Shown here one piece after another: positions 1 through 6,422 of a stretch of DNA of 13,538 nt. The position numbers and the translations under genes are program-made. How positions within the stretch are numbered: position 1 is the stretch's first letter; each line of letters begins with the position of its first letter. The stretch comes from JALYQB01 sp035640155 (GTDB lineage Bacteria > Actinomycetota > Actinomycetes > Mycobacteriales > Pseudonocardiaceae), in contig DASQWR010000245.1 of assembly GCA_035640155.1 (NCBI GenBank), positions 1 through 13,538 of the forward strand, given 5' to 3'. Below the pieces are notes generated by a model. The model was given only the letters and a program-made list of their open reading frames with translations. It had not been told where the DNA came from and did not search any database.

Positions 1-9
1 TTGTCCACA
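1..9 (+). promoter_or_regulatory. DnaA box (TTGTCCACA)
   Basis: Exact 9/9 match to the actinobacterial DnaA-box consensus TTGTCCACA, 97 bases downstream of the dnaA stop, where the dnaA-dnaN origin is expected. It is probably the dnaA-proximal box of the oriC array. Confidence 0.7.
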
Positions 10-106
10 GATGTGGGTAGCCGTCATCGGGCGGTCGCGCAGGGTGAGAGCGAAGCGCGCATCGGTGGATCGGGGAGCGTCGAGCGCAGGACGGGTGGCG
101 CGCCGG
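1..106. other. Edge of dnaA-dnaN intergenic region (oriC side)
   Basis: The window opens with TTGTCCACA (1-9), a perfect match to the actinobacterial DnaA box, and no coding frame is supported before the dnaA stop. In most Actinomycetota the replication origin lies between dnaA and dnaN, with many such boxes. Here only the dnaA-proximal 106 bases are visible, so the rest of the origin and dnaN should lie just to the left. TGTGGGTAG at 12-20 is a weak inverted box, two mismatches from the E. coli-type TGTGGATAA. No AT-rich unwinding element is visible in this part. Confidence 0.6.
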
Positions 107-1624
107 TCAGGTCCGGGCGCGCTGCTTGATGCGGGAGGTGAGCTCCTGCACCTGGTCGTAGGTGCGGCGCCGCTCGGCCATCTCCTTGCGGATCTTCTTC
201 TCGGCGTGCATGACGGTGGTGTGGTCGCGGCCGCCGAAGGTCTGCCCGATTCGTGGCAGGGACAGGTCGGTGAGCTCACGGCACAGGTACATCGCGATCT
301 GCCGGGCCTGGGCCACCGCCTTGGTCTTGCCCGGACCGCAGAGCTCATCGATGGTCAGCGCGAAGTACTCCGCGGTCACCGCCATGATCATTGATGCGCC
401 GATCTCGTGCGCCTGGGCGTCGGGGATGAGGTCGCGCAGCACGATCTCGGCGAGCTGGACGTCGACTGGCTGGCGGTTGAGCGAGGCGAAGGCGGTGACC
501 CGGATCAGGGCACCTTCGAGCTCGCGGATGTTGCGCTCGATGCGCGCGGCGATGAACTCCAGCACGGTGTCCGGGGCGGCCAGCCGGTCACCGGCGGCCT
601 TCTTGCGCAGGATCGCGATGCGCGTCTCGAGCTCGGGCGGCTGGATGTCGGTGATCAGACCCCACTCGAACCGGGTGCGCAGCCGGTCCTCCAGCGTCGC
701 CAACTGCTTGGGGGGACGGTCCGAGGACACCACGATCTGCTTGTTCGCGTTGTGCAGCGTGTTGAAGGTGTGGAAGAACTCCTCCTGGGTGCCTTCCTTG
801 CCCACCAGAAACTGGATGTCGTCCACCAGCAGCACGTCGACGTCACGGTAGCGACGCTGGAAGGCCACCTTGCGGTCGTCACGCAGCGAGTTGATGAAGT
901 CGTTGGTGAACTCCTCGGTGGACACGTAGCGCACCCGCATCCCGGGGAACAGCCGCTGCGCGTAGTGGCCGACGGCGTGCAGCAGGTGCGTCTTGCCCAG
1001 GCCCGACTCGCCCCACACGAACAGCGGGTTGTACGCCCGCGCCGGTGCCTCTGACACGGCTACCGCCGCGGCGTGCGCGAACCGGTTGGACGCGCCGATG
1101 ACGAACGTGTCAAAGGTGTACTTCTCGTTCAGCCTGGTCTGCGAGTTCGGTGCCGTGACGGGTTGCGGGGAGGATGGGCCAGGATGTGTCGGCCAGATCT
1201 CGTGCACCGTGGCGAGGGCGGCTTCCTCCTCGTTCTCCTCGGTTTCGTCGTCCCCGGCGTCGGTGTCGTCCCCCGCGTGGATGTCGTTGCGGGAGGTGTC
1301 GGGGGATCCCGGCGCGCTGGGACCCGCGCCGCTGACGCCGGTGGGAGACGGCGGGACGGGTAGCGGGTGGTCCACCTTCACCGCGAGGGAGACGTCCCGG
1401 CCGAGACGGCGGGAGAGCGCCTGGCTGATCGGCTCGCGCAGCACGCGTTCGATGGCTTCCTTGGCGAAGTCACTCGGGGCGGCCAGCAGCGCCGTGTTGT
1501 CGAGCAGGCCGATCGGACGGGTAACCCGCATCCAGGCACGCTGCTGGGCAGAGAGGGTTCCGGTGGAGAGATCCTGCACGACCTCGTTCCAGACCCGGCC
1601 GAGATCCGTGTGGCCCTCCGACAC
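107..1624 (-). CDS. dnaA: Chromosomal replication initiator protein DnaA
   Basis: DnaA binds DnaA boxes at oriC, oligomerises in its ATP form, melts the origin and recruits the helicase. The 505-residue product has all four domains. Domain I is at about 1-85 (VWNEVVQDLS near the start). Domain II, about 87-155, is a poorly conserved Pro-rich then acidic linker. Domain III is AAA+, with Walker A GESGLGKT at 205-212, Walker B LLVDDIQF at 265-272, an arginine-finger region LEDRLRTRFEWGL at 311-323 and sensor II RNIRELEGAL at 364-373. Domain IV ends with the DnaA signature GGRDHTTVMHA at 464-474. I chose the GTG at 1624 because GGGAGGGG sits six bases before it. The frame stays open up to 1789, but that extension would run over the DnaA boxes and up to the predicted -10. 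Boxes in the leader suggest autoregulation. Confidence 0.98.
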   Translation of the reverse strand: MSEGHTDLGRVWNEVVQDLSTGTLSAQQRAWMRVTRPIGLLDNTALLAAPSDFAKEAIERVLREPISQALSRRLGRDVSLAVKVDHPLPVPPSPTGVSGAGPSAPGSPDTSRNDIHAGDDTDAGDDETEENEEEAALATVHEIWPTHPGPSSPQPVTAPNSQTRLNEKYTFDTFVIGASNRFAHAAAVAVSEAPARAYNPLFVWGESGLGKTHLLHAVGHYAQRLFPGMRVRYVSTEEFTNDFINSLRDDRKVAFQRRYRDVDVLLVDDIQFLVGKEGTQEEFFHTFNTLHNANKQIVVSSDRPPKQLATLEDRLRTRFEWGLITDIQPPELETRIAILRKKAAGDRLAAPDTVLEFIAARIERNIRELEGALIRVTAFASLNRQPVDVQLAEIVLRDLIPDAQAHEIGASMIMAVTAEYFALTIDELCGPGKTKAVAQARQIAMYLCRELTDLSLPRIGQTFGGRDHTTVMHAEKKIRKEMAERRRTYDQVQELTSRIKQRART

Positions 1625-1663
1625 CGCGAGCCCCTCCCGGCCGGTGGACCCTCGGACCGCTCG

Positions 1664-1694
1664 GTGTCCACAAGGTTGTCCACAGCTGTGCACG
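1664..1694. promoter_or_regulatory. DnaA-box cluster in the dnaA leader
   Basis: TTGTCCACA at 1676-1684 is a perfect actinobacterial DnaA box. GTGTCCACA at 1664-1672 has one mismatch and the same orientation. TGTGCACGA at 1686-1694 is a weaker inverted box with two mismatches. The second and third overlap the 10-bp palindrome CACAGCTGTG (1681-1690). They lie 40-70 bases before the dnaA start and downstream of its predicted promoter, the position expected for autorepression by DnaA. They could also contribute to the origin itself. Confidence 0.65.
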
Positions 1695-1787
1695 ACGTTG
1701 CCGAGACGGTCGGCGTACCCCTGGGGTGCGACGAACCATCCGAGTTTCACATGGCCCTCTCCCCCCGACACCCGAACCGCGAGGGGC

Positions 1788-1816
1788 ACGGTAACAAGGA
1801 GGGGGCCCTACCACAA
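1788..1816 (-). promoter_or_regulatory. Candidate dnaA promoter
   Basis: Read on the minus strand: -35 TTGTGG (1816-1811), a 17-base spacer and -10 TACCGT (1793-1788), which fits the TAnnnT pattern of actinobacterial housekeeping promoters. Transcription would start near 1781, giving a leader of about 155 nt that contains the DnaA boxes. This is consensus matching only. Confidence 0.5.
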
Positions 1817-1866
1817 GAAGGTCCGCTGGTTCGGACCCGCTCGACGGGCCGACGGGCCGGATCGTT

Positions 1867-1895
1867 TTGACCCGAGTGCGTCGGCCGCTTACCCT
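1867..1895 (+). promoter_or_regulatory. Candidate rpmH promoter
   Basis: -35 TTGACC (1867-1872), a 17-base spacer and -10 TACCCT (1890-1895) form a good match to a vegetative actinobacterial promoter. Transcription would start near 1902 and read into rpmH-rnpA-yidD-yidC-jag. Its -35 lies only about 50 bp from the -35 of the divergent dnaA promoter. Confidence 0.55.
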
Positions 1896-2053
1896 CAGGA
1901 GGTCTCCCCGCCGACCGGTGGGCGTGGCAACATGCTCAGGCGCAGGATCGCCGCGTCTCGCGACCGAGGAGACAGTTCGGCCACCCGTAGCCCAATCCAC
2001 GCTGCGGGCGACTCGCGGTCACCGAGATCGCGATCATCGGGAGAAGGACAGCC

Positions 2054-2197
2054 GTGAGCAAGGGCAAGCGCACGTTCCAGCCGAACAACCGTCGCCGGGC
2101 TCGGACCCATGGGTTCCGGCTGCGCATGCGCACCCGTGCCGGCCGCGCGATCATCGCCGCCCGCCGCCGCCGGGGCCGCACCGAACTGTCGGCCTGA
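2054..2197 (+). CDS. rpmH: 50S ribosomal protein L34
   Basis: L34 is a small, very basic protein of the large ribosomal subunit. The 47-residue product starts MSKGKRTFQPNNRRRARTHG, continues with FRLRMRTRAGRAII, and ends in an Arg-rich stretch followed by GRTELSA. This is the full L34 family pattern at typical length. The start is GTG, with AAGGA ending five bases before it. Conserved position next to dnaA and upstream of rnpA supports the call. It is the first gene of the rightward cluster. Confidence 0.97.
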   Translation: MSKGKRTFQPNNRRRARTHGFRLRMRTRAGRAIIAARRRRGRTELSA

Positions 2198-2216
2198 GGC
2201 GGACCGGACTCCTCCG

Positions 2217-2582
2217 GTGTTGCCTGCGGCTGCTCGGCTCACCCGTCGCCAGGACTTCGTGACTGCGCTGCGGCGAGGGCGGCGAGCTGCCGGTGGCACG
2301 CTCGTGGTGCACCTGGCCGTGGCGCACCCGGACCGTCAGGGTGACCGCGACCGTGCCCTGGCGGGTTTCGTGGTGAGCCGCGCGGTGGGGGGCGCCGTGG
2401 TACGGCACCGGGTGCAGCGCCGGCTCCGTCACCTGCTCCGCGCGCGGCTGGACCGGCTGCCCGCCGGAGCACTCGTCGTGATCCGCGCGCTTCCCCGGGC
2501 GGGGGCCGCCTCCAGTGCCGAGCTGGGTCGGGACCTGGACTCCGCCTTGTCCCGGGCGCTGCCTGCGGGCCGCCGGCGATGA
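2217..2582 (+). CDS. rnpA: Ribonuclease P protein component
   Basis: RnpA is the protein subunit of RNase P and helps the catalytic RNA mature tRNA 5' ends. The 121-residue product begins with the family-typical LPAAARLTRRQDF and carries the signature FVVSRAVGGAVVRHRVQRRLRHLLR at about 51-75. The RHR variant of the usual RNR also occurs in mycobacterial RnpA, as I recall. I chose GTG 2217, 19 bases after the rpmH stop, because the conserved region starts there. It lacks a good ribosome-binding site (the nearest purine run, GAGGCGG, ends 14 bases upstream), so it may rely on coupling to rpmH. The frame stays open back to an ATG at 2109 inside rpmH, giving a low-complexity N-terminal extension that I do not favour. 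The stop overlaps the yidD start (ATGA). Confidence 0.93.
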   Translation: MLPAAARLTRRQDFVTALRRGRRAAGGTLVVHLAVAHPDRQGDRDRALAGFVVSRAVGGAVVRHRVQRRLRHLLRARLDRLPAGALVVIRALPRAGAASSAELGRDLDSALSRALPAGRRR

Positions 2583-2878
2583 GCCGGACGTGCGAAACGC
2601 CGGCCCACCGGGTCGCTCGTGCGGCCGTGGTCCCGCTGCGTTTCTACCAGCGCTGGATCTCTCCCGGGTTGCCCCCGACCTGCCGCTTCCACCCGACGTG
2701 CAGTGCGTACGCCGTCGAGGCGCTGACGCTGCACGGCGTGCTCCGCGGGTCCTGGCTGACCCTGCGCCGGCTCCTGCGCTGCGGACCCTGGCACCCTGGA
2801 GGTCTGGATCCGGTGCCTCCAGCTCGTGACGGGACACCGCTCCCCCGTCCGCCCGCCGAGAGTGAGTCACCTTGCTGA
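2579..2878 (+). CDS. yidD: Membrane protein insertion efficiency factor YidD
   Basis: YidD is a small membrane-associated protein that assists the YidC insertase. The 99-residue product has the family core LRFYQRWISPGLPPTCRFHPTCSAYAVEAL followed by GVLRGSWLTLRRLLRCGPWHPGG, with the conserved CRFHPTCS cysteines. About 20 residues of Pro-rich tail follow the core, which is not unusual in actinobacteria. Its ATG overlaps the rnpA stop by four bases, and its stop lies seven bases inside yidC, so translation is probably coupled through rnpA-yidD-yidC. Confidence 0.95.
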   Translation: MSRTCETPAHRVARAAVVPLRFYQRWISPGLPPTCRFHPTCSAYAVEALTLHGVLRGSWLTLRRLLRCGPWHPGGLDPVPPARDGTPLPRPPAESESPC

Positions 2879-3927
2879 ACTTCGTCTACTACCCGGTGTC
2901 GGCCATCCTGTGGTTCTGGCACAAGGTATTCGGTTACGTCCTGGGACCGGAGAACGGAGTCGCCTGGGCACTCGCCGTGGTGTTCCTGGTGTTCACCCTG
3001 CGGACGTTGCTGATCAAGCCGTTCGTGAGCCAGGTGCGCTCCATGCGCAAGATGCAGGAGTTCGCCCCCGAGATCCAGAAGCTGAAGAAGAAGTACGGCA
3101 ACGACCGCCAGAAGATGGCGGCCGAGATGCAGAAGCTGCAGACCCAGCACGGCGTGAACCCGGTGGCCGGCTGCCTCCCGATCTTCGTGCAGATCCCGGT
3201 CTTCATCGGCCTGTTCCACGTGCTCAGATCGTTCAACCGGCCGTTTCTCTCCCCTGAGGTGAACCGGAACACCGCGAACTACGTCTTCGACGCGGACGAG
3301 GTGCAGTCGTTCCTCGACGCCCGGCTCTTCGGCGCGCCGCTGTCCGGCTGGATCACGCAGCCTACGGAGCAGCTCGATGCCTTCGCCGGGGTGACCCGGC
3401 TGGACATCGCGCTGGTCGCGGTGCCACTGATGATCCTGGCCGGCATCCTGACGCACTTCACCTCACGGCACTCGGTGGCGCGGCAGACCGAGGCGCAGAC
3501 AGCCAACCCGCAGGCCGCCATCATGAACAAGGTCATGCTGTACCTGTTCCCGATAGGCGTGGTCGTCGGTGGCCCCTTCTTCCCGCTCGCAATCCTCATC
3601 TACTGGCTGTCGAACAACGCGTGGACGCTGGGTCAGCAGTACGTGATCTACCGCCGGATCGACGTCGAGGAGCATGAGAAGAAGCAGGAGTCGATCATCC
3701 GACGGGGCTCCACGGCTCCACGACCGGGGCAGAAGCCGACACGTCCGAAGCGCAGTGTCAGTCCCCCGGACGGAGCCTCGGGCGAGGTGGAGCCCCGGGG
3801 CTCGTCGAACGGGGACCGTACGCGCGCGGGTGAAGGGAACAGCACGTCCGACGGAGCCGAGAACGGAGCGGTCCCAGGGATGGCCAAACCCCGTGCCCGC
3901 AGCAAGAAGAGCAAGAAGCGCCGGTGA
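2872..3927 (+). CDS. yidC: Membrane protein insertase YidC (Oxa1 family)
   Basis: YidC inserts membrane proteins, alone or with SecYEG. The 351-residue product is the short Gram-positive type, without the large periplasmic domain of E. coli YidC. Hydrophobic segments lie at about 30-50, 100-120, 176-196 and 219-255, the last long enough for two passes. Arg44 in TLRTLLIKP matches the conserved groove arginine of TM1. A charged cytoplasmic hairpin rich in Lys/Glu (MRKMQEFAPEIQKLKKKYG) follows, then the family motif NPVAGCLPIFVQIPVFIGLF at 96-115. Residues about 270-351 form a hydrophilic, low-complexity tail ending SKKSKKRR, a basic end often linked to ribosome contact. The start is TTG, inside the yidD stop region, and no strong ribosome-binding site is seen, consistent with coupling. 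Confidence 0.96.
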   Translation: MLNFVYYPVSAILWFWHKVFGYVLGPENGVAWALAVVFLVFTLRTLLIKPFVSQVRSMRKMQEFAPEIQKLKKKYGNDRQKMAAEMQKLQTQHGVNPVAGCLPIFVQIPVFIGLFHVLRSFNRPFLSPEVNRNTANYVFDADEVQSFLDARLFGAPLSGWITQPTEQLDAFAGVTRLDIALVAVPLMILAGILTHFTSRHSVARQTEAQTANPQAAIMNKVMLYLFPIGVVVGGPFFPLAILIYWLSNNAWTLGQQYVIYRRIDVEEHEKKQESIIRRGSTAPRPGQKPTRPKRSVSPPDGASGEVEPRGSSNGDRTRAGEGNSTSDGAENGAVPGMAKPRARSKKSKKRR

Positions 3928-3958
3928 CGAGGTGCCCGTGCGCAGAGAGGAGACAGCT

Positions 3959-4570
3959 GTGTCCGAGACGCTGGCATCTGAGGGGCTGGTGATCGAGGGA
4001 CCGGTGATCGAGGGACCGGTGACCGAGGGACCGGTGACCGAGGGGCCGGCCACCACGGTGGAGGAGGCCACCGCGAACCGCAACGGCCGGAACGAGGTGC
4101 CCTCCGAGGAGCTGCTCGTGCGGGAGGGCGACGCTGCTGGTGACTACCTCGAGCGACTGCTCGACCTTGTCGACTACGACGGTGACATCGACTTGGACGT
4201 GGAGGCCGGGCGTGCGGTGGTGAGCATCGAGGGTGGTGACGACCTCGAGAATCTGGTCGGCTCCAGGGGCACGGTGTTGGAGGCGCTGCAGGAGCTGACC
4301 CGCCTTGCCGTCCAGCAGGTCACTGGCGTACGGAGCCGGTTGATGTTGGACATCGCGCAGTGGCGGGCGGCCCGCCGGGTGGAGCTGACCGATCTCGCTC
4401 GGAGGACGGCGGAGAAGGTGCGTGACGAGGGGGAACCGCTCCGACTCCAGGCGATGACACCCTTTGAGCGCAAGATCGTGCACGATGCAGTGGCAGGCGT
4501 GGACGGAGTCTTGAGCGAGAGCGAGGGCGAGGAGCCCCGGCGTCGGGTCGTGGTCCTGCTTGACCGTTGA
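3959..4570 (+). CDS. jag: Jag/KhpB-type KH-R3H RNA-binding protein
   Basis: This protein family (Jag, also KhpB/EloR) binds RNA and in firmicutes affects cell elongation. The 203-residue product has an N-terminal tail of about 55 residues containing a five-residue repeat (V-I/T-E-G-P), a KH domain at about 60-135 with its GSRG loop at 101-104, and a C-terminal R3H domain at about 140-203 with Arg171-x3-His175 (PFERKIVH) and the usual SESEG-x-x-P-x-RRVVVLL ending. The GTG at 3959 is preceded by GAGAGGAG with a six-base gap, a very good ribosome-binding site, 31 bases after yidC. The Jag_N domain found in many firmicute members is absent, as is common in actinobacteria. Confidence 0.94.
   Translation: MSETLASEGLVIEGPVIEGPVTEGPVTEGPATTVEEATANRNGRNEVPSEELLVREGDAAGDYLERLLDLVDYDGDIDLDVEAGRAVVSIEGGDDLENLVGSRGTVLEALQELTRLAVQQVTGVRSRLMLDIAQWRAARRVELTDLARRTAEKVRDEGEPLRLQAMTPFERKIVHDAVAGVDGVLSESEGEEPRRRVVVLLDR
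3988..4047 (+). repeat. Four 15-bp tandem repeats inside jag
   Basis: Four head-to-tail copies of GGTGATCGAGGGACC: copies 1 and 2 identical (3988-4002, 4003-4017), copy 3 with T to C (4018-4032), copy 4 with one further change (4033-4047). The 15-bp period keeps the frame and encodes (V-I/T-E-G-P)x4 in the disordered N-terminus of Jag. Copy number could vary by slippage without a frameshift. Confidence 0.9.
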
Positions 4571-4645
4571 GGCCGGGCATTATCGGCCCGTGGCCCGCCA
4601 TCTCCCCAGGGCTGATTTGTGAGCGCCACAATCACAGGCAGGCGC

Positions 4646-4661
4646 TGTTCCACGTGAAACC
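4646..4661. promoter_or_regulatory. parS centromere site 1
   Basis: TGTTCCACGTGAAACC matches the conserved bacterial parS sequence TGTTCCACGTGAAACA at 15 of 16 positions; only the last base differs. It lies in the 125-bp gap between jag and rsmG. ParB, encoded 1.8 kb downstream, is expected to bind here and spread. No convincing promoter or terminator is visible in the rest of the gap (4571-4695). Confidence 0.9.
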
Positions 4662-4695
4662 GCGAGACTGTTCTAATGTGAACGCGAGGACGGGG

Positions 4696-5400
4696 ATGGT
4701 GCCCATGCTGGTAGCGGATAGGCATCCCCCGCCGGCGCCGCCTCAGGCCGCCCGGATATTTGGCGAGCGGATGGCGCTCGCCGAGCGGTACGTGGCGCTG
4801 CTCGCCGGTTCGGGGGTCGAGCGAGGCGTGGTGGGTCCCCGCGAGACGGAGCGGTTATGGGAGCGCCATGTGCTGAACTGCGCAGTGATCGGAGACCTGG
4901 TTCCCGGGGCCTGTCGGGTGCTCGACGTCGGATCTGGTGCCGGTCTGCCGGGCATCCCACTGGTGCTCGCGCGCCCCGATCTCACGGTTGCACTGCTGGA
5001 GCCGATGGCCCGTCGCGTGGCGTGGTTGGAGGAGGTCACGGCCGATCTCGACTTGCCGATGCCGGTGCACCGGGGTCGGGCCGAGCAGCACGAGGGACGA
5101 GCCGCCGGCCAGGACTGGGATGTGGTGACGGCTCGGGCGGTGGCACCGCTGGGCTGGTTGGCAGCCTGGTGCCTGCCCTTGGTGCGAACCGGCGGCCGGC
5201 TTCTTGCATTGAAGGGCGCGAGCGCTCCAGAGGAGGTAGCGCGAGACGGCGGCCAGATTCGCCGGGCGGGCGGCGGTGACGTCGAGATCGTGGAGTGCGG
5301 TGCGGCGGTGGTCGAACCACCAACGACCGTGGTGGCGGTGACCCGACGGCGTGTCGGCCCTGCTTCGGCGGCCCGGACAAGGAAGGATCGGCGAGCGTGA
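4696..5400 (+). CDS. rsmG: 16S rRNA (guanine-N7) methyltransferase RsmG
   Basis: RsmG (GidB) uses S-adenosylmethionine to methylate N7 of a guanine in the 530 loop of 16S rRNA; loss gives low-level streptomycin resistance. The 234-residue product has the GidB pattern: RYVALLAGSGVERGVVGPRETERLWERHVLN, the SAM-binding motif VLDVGSGAGLPGIPL at 75-89, the acidic strand end LLEPMARRVAWLEEV, and a second conserved block DVVTARAVAPL at 142-152. I chose ATG 4696 because GAGGA ends six bases upstream. The frame is open back to 4567, but that would run through the parS site. The stop overlaps the parA GTG by four bases. Confidence 0.96.
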   Translation: MVPMLVADRHPPPAPPQAARIFGERMALAERYVALLAGSGVERGVVGPRETERLWERHVLNCAVIGDLVPGACRVLDVGSGAGLPGIPLVLARPDLTVALLEPMARRVAWLEEVTADLDLPMPVHRGRAEQHEGRAAGQDWDVVTARAVAPLGWLAAWCLPLVRTGGRLLALKGASAPEEVARDGGQIRRAGGGDVEIVECGAAVVEPPTTVVAVTRRRVGPASAARTRKDRRA

Positions 5401-6422
5401 ACCCGGAGCGGCAGACATCAGTAGTTTCACGTGGAACAGCACTCCTGAGCGTCGTTGCGGACCAACCAGATCGTGCTGACGTGGGGACGGAAACCCTCGA
5501 TGGAGGGACGGTCCACTACTCGGAAGGCATAGAGAGCGGTGAATGCGGGCGAACTCCCATCGCTGAGGAGGCCGAACGGGCGGCCCGGGTACTACACCAG
5601 GAGTCCCGGCTTCCGCGGCCTTCGCGGCGCAGAGTGTTCACCGTGGCGAACCAGAAGGGCGGCGTGGGTAAGACCACCAGCACGGTGAACATCGCTGCGG
5701 CGCTGGCAATGCACGGGCTGCGCACCCTCGTCGTGGATCTCGACCCGCAGGGAAACGCCAGCACTGCGCTCGGGGTGGAGCATCCTAGCGGCACGCCGTC
5801 GGTATATGAGCTGATACTCGGGGAAGTCAGTATCTCCGATGTGGTGGTAGCGAGCCCCCAATCCCCCAACCTGCTGTGCATCCCGGCCACGATCGACCTC
5901 GCGGGATCCGAGATCGAGCTCGTCACGATGGTGGCCCGGGAGTCCCGTCTCAAGGGGGCACTCTCCGCAGCGGCACTGGACGGGCTCGGCATCGACTACG
6001 TCTTCATCGACTGCCCGCCGTCACTCGGCCTGCTCACGGTGAACGCCCTGGTTGCCGCCCCGGAGGCACTCATTCCCATCCAGTGCGAGTACTACTCCCT
6101 GGAGGGACTCGGCCAGCTGCTGAGCAACATCAACCTCGTGCAGGCGCACCTCAACCCGACCTTGACCGTGTCGACGATCCTGCTCACGATGTACGACGGT
6201 CGCACCAAACTTGCCGACCAGGTGACCGCAGAGGTGCGGCAGCACTTCGGTGAGCAGGTGCTGCGCACCGTCATCCCCCGCAGTGTGAAGGTCTCCGAGG
6301 CCCCCGGATACGGGCAGACAGTGCTGGCCTACGACCCCGGCTCAAAGGGCGCGATGAGCTATCTCGACGCTGCCCGGGAGATCGCCATCCGCTGTGCGCA
6401 GCGGGACGGGGAGAGCAGCTGA
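5397..6422 (+). CDS. parA: Chromosome partitioning ATPase ParA (Soj)
   Basis: ParA binds DNA nonspecifically as an ATP dimer and, with ParB-parS, moves newly replicated origins apart. The 341-residue product has a deviant Walker A KGGVGKTT at 87-94 with its signature lysine, DLDPQGNAST from 114, the Walker B region YVFIDCPPSLGLLTVNAL, and later CEYYSLEGLGQLL and PRSVKVSEAPGYG, all standard ParA/Soj motifs. The first ~75 residues form a variable tail. The GTG at 5397 overlaps the rsmG stop (GTGA), with AAGGA about ten bases upstream. The next in-frame start, GTG 5481, has no ribosome-binding site. With this start the second parS lies inside codons 9-14. The stop overlaps the parB ATG by one base (TGATG). 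Confidence 0.96.
   Translation: MNPERQTSVVSRGTALLSVVADQPDRADVGTETLDGGTVHYSEGIESGECGRTPIAEEAERAARVLHQESRLPRPSRRRVFTVANQKGGVGKTTSTVNIAAALAMHGLRTLVVDLDPQGNASTALGVEHPSGTPSVYELILGEVSISDVVVASPQSPNLLCIPATIDLAGSEIELVTMVARESRLKGALSAAALDGLGIDYVFIDCPPSLGLLTVNALVAAPEALIPIQCEYYSLEGLGQLLSNINLVQAHLNPTLTVSTILLTMYDGRTKLADQVTAEVRQHFGEQVLRTVIPRSVKVSEAPGYGQTVLAYDPGSKGAMSYLDAAREIAIRCAQRDGESS
5423..5438. promoter_or_regulatory. parS centromere site 2 (inside 5' end of parA)
   Basis: AGTTTCACGTGGAACA is the reverse complement of TGTTCCACGTGAAACT, again 15 of 16 to the parS consensus with only the outermost base different. It is inverted relative to site 1 and 777 bp away. Given the parA start at 5397, it encodes VSRGT near the N-terminus of ParA. 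Confidence 0.9.

Larger units (their letters stand above)
1625..2053. other. Divergent dnaA/rpmH regulatory region
   Basis: This 429-bp region separates leftward dnaA from rightward rpmH. It holds a DnaA-box cluster (1664-1694), a candidate dnaA promoter, a candidate rpmH promoter, an inverted repeat GGTCCG-N6-CGGACC (1820-1837) just upstream of the dnaA -35, a tandem pair of GACGGGCC (1843-1858), and the palindrome GATCGCGATC (2026-2035) shortly before the rpmH ribosome-binding site. Frames are open across it on both strands, but they have no supporting start or homology and I treat them as GC-driven. The rpmH leader would be about 150 nt long. I recognise no riboswitch or RNA family in it. 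Confidence 0.7.

Noticed and set aside
1743..1758. parS-like AGTTTCACATGGCCCT upstream of dnaA
   Set aside because: The left arm matches but the central CACGTG is CACATG and the right arm is lost.
1625..1789. 55-codon N-terminal extension of DnaA to 1789
   Set aside because: It would read through the DnaA boxes and reach the predicted -10; the GTG at 1624 has a strong ribosome-binding site and starts at the conserved domain I.
1897..2054. AGGAGG motif followed by possible short leader ORF before rpmH
   Set aside because: The purine run lies at or before the predicted transcription start and no downstream start at proper spacing yields a plausible peptide.
3212..3227. parS-like TGTTCCACGTGCTCAG inside yidC
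   Set aside because: Only the left half and core match; the right arm AAACA is replaced, so it is a half-site in conserved coding sequence.
4571..4695. Terminator or promoter in the jag-rsmG gap
   Set aside because: Only a 5-bp GGCCG/CGGCC stem without a T-tract and a TAATGT without a -35 were seen; neither supports a call beyond the parS site.
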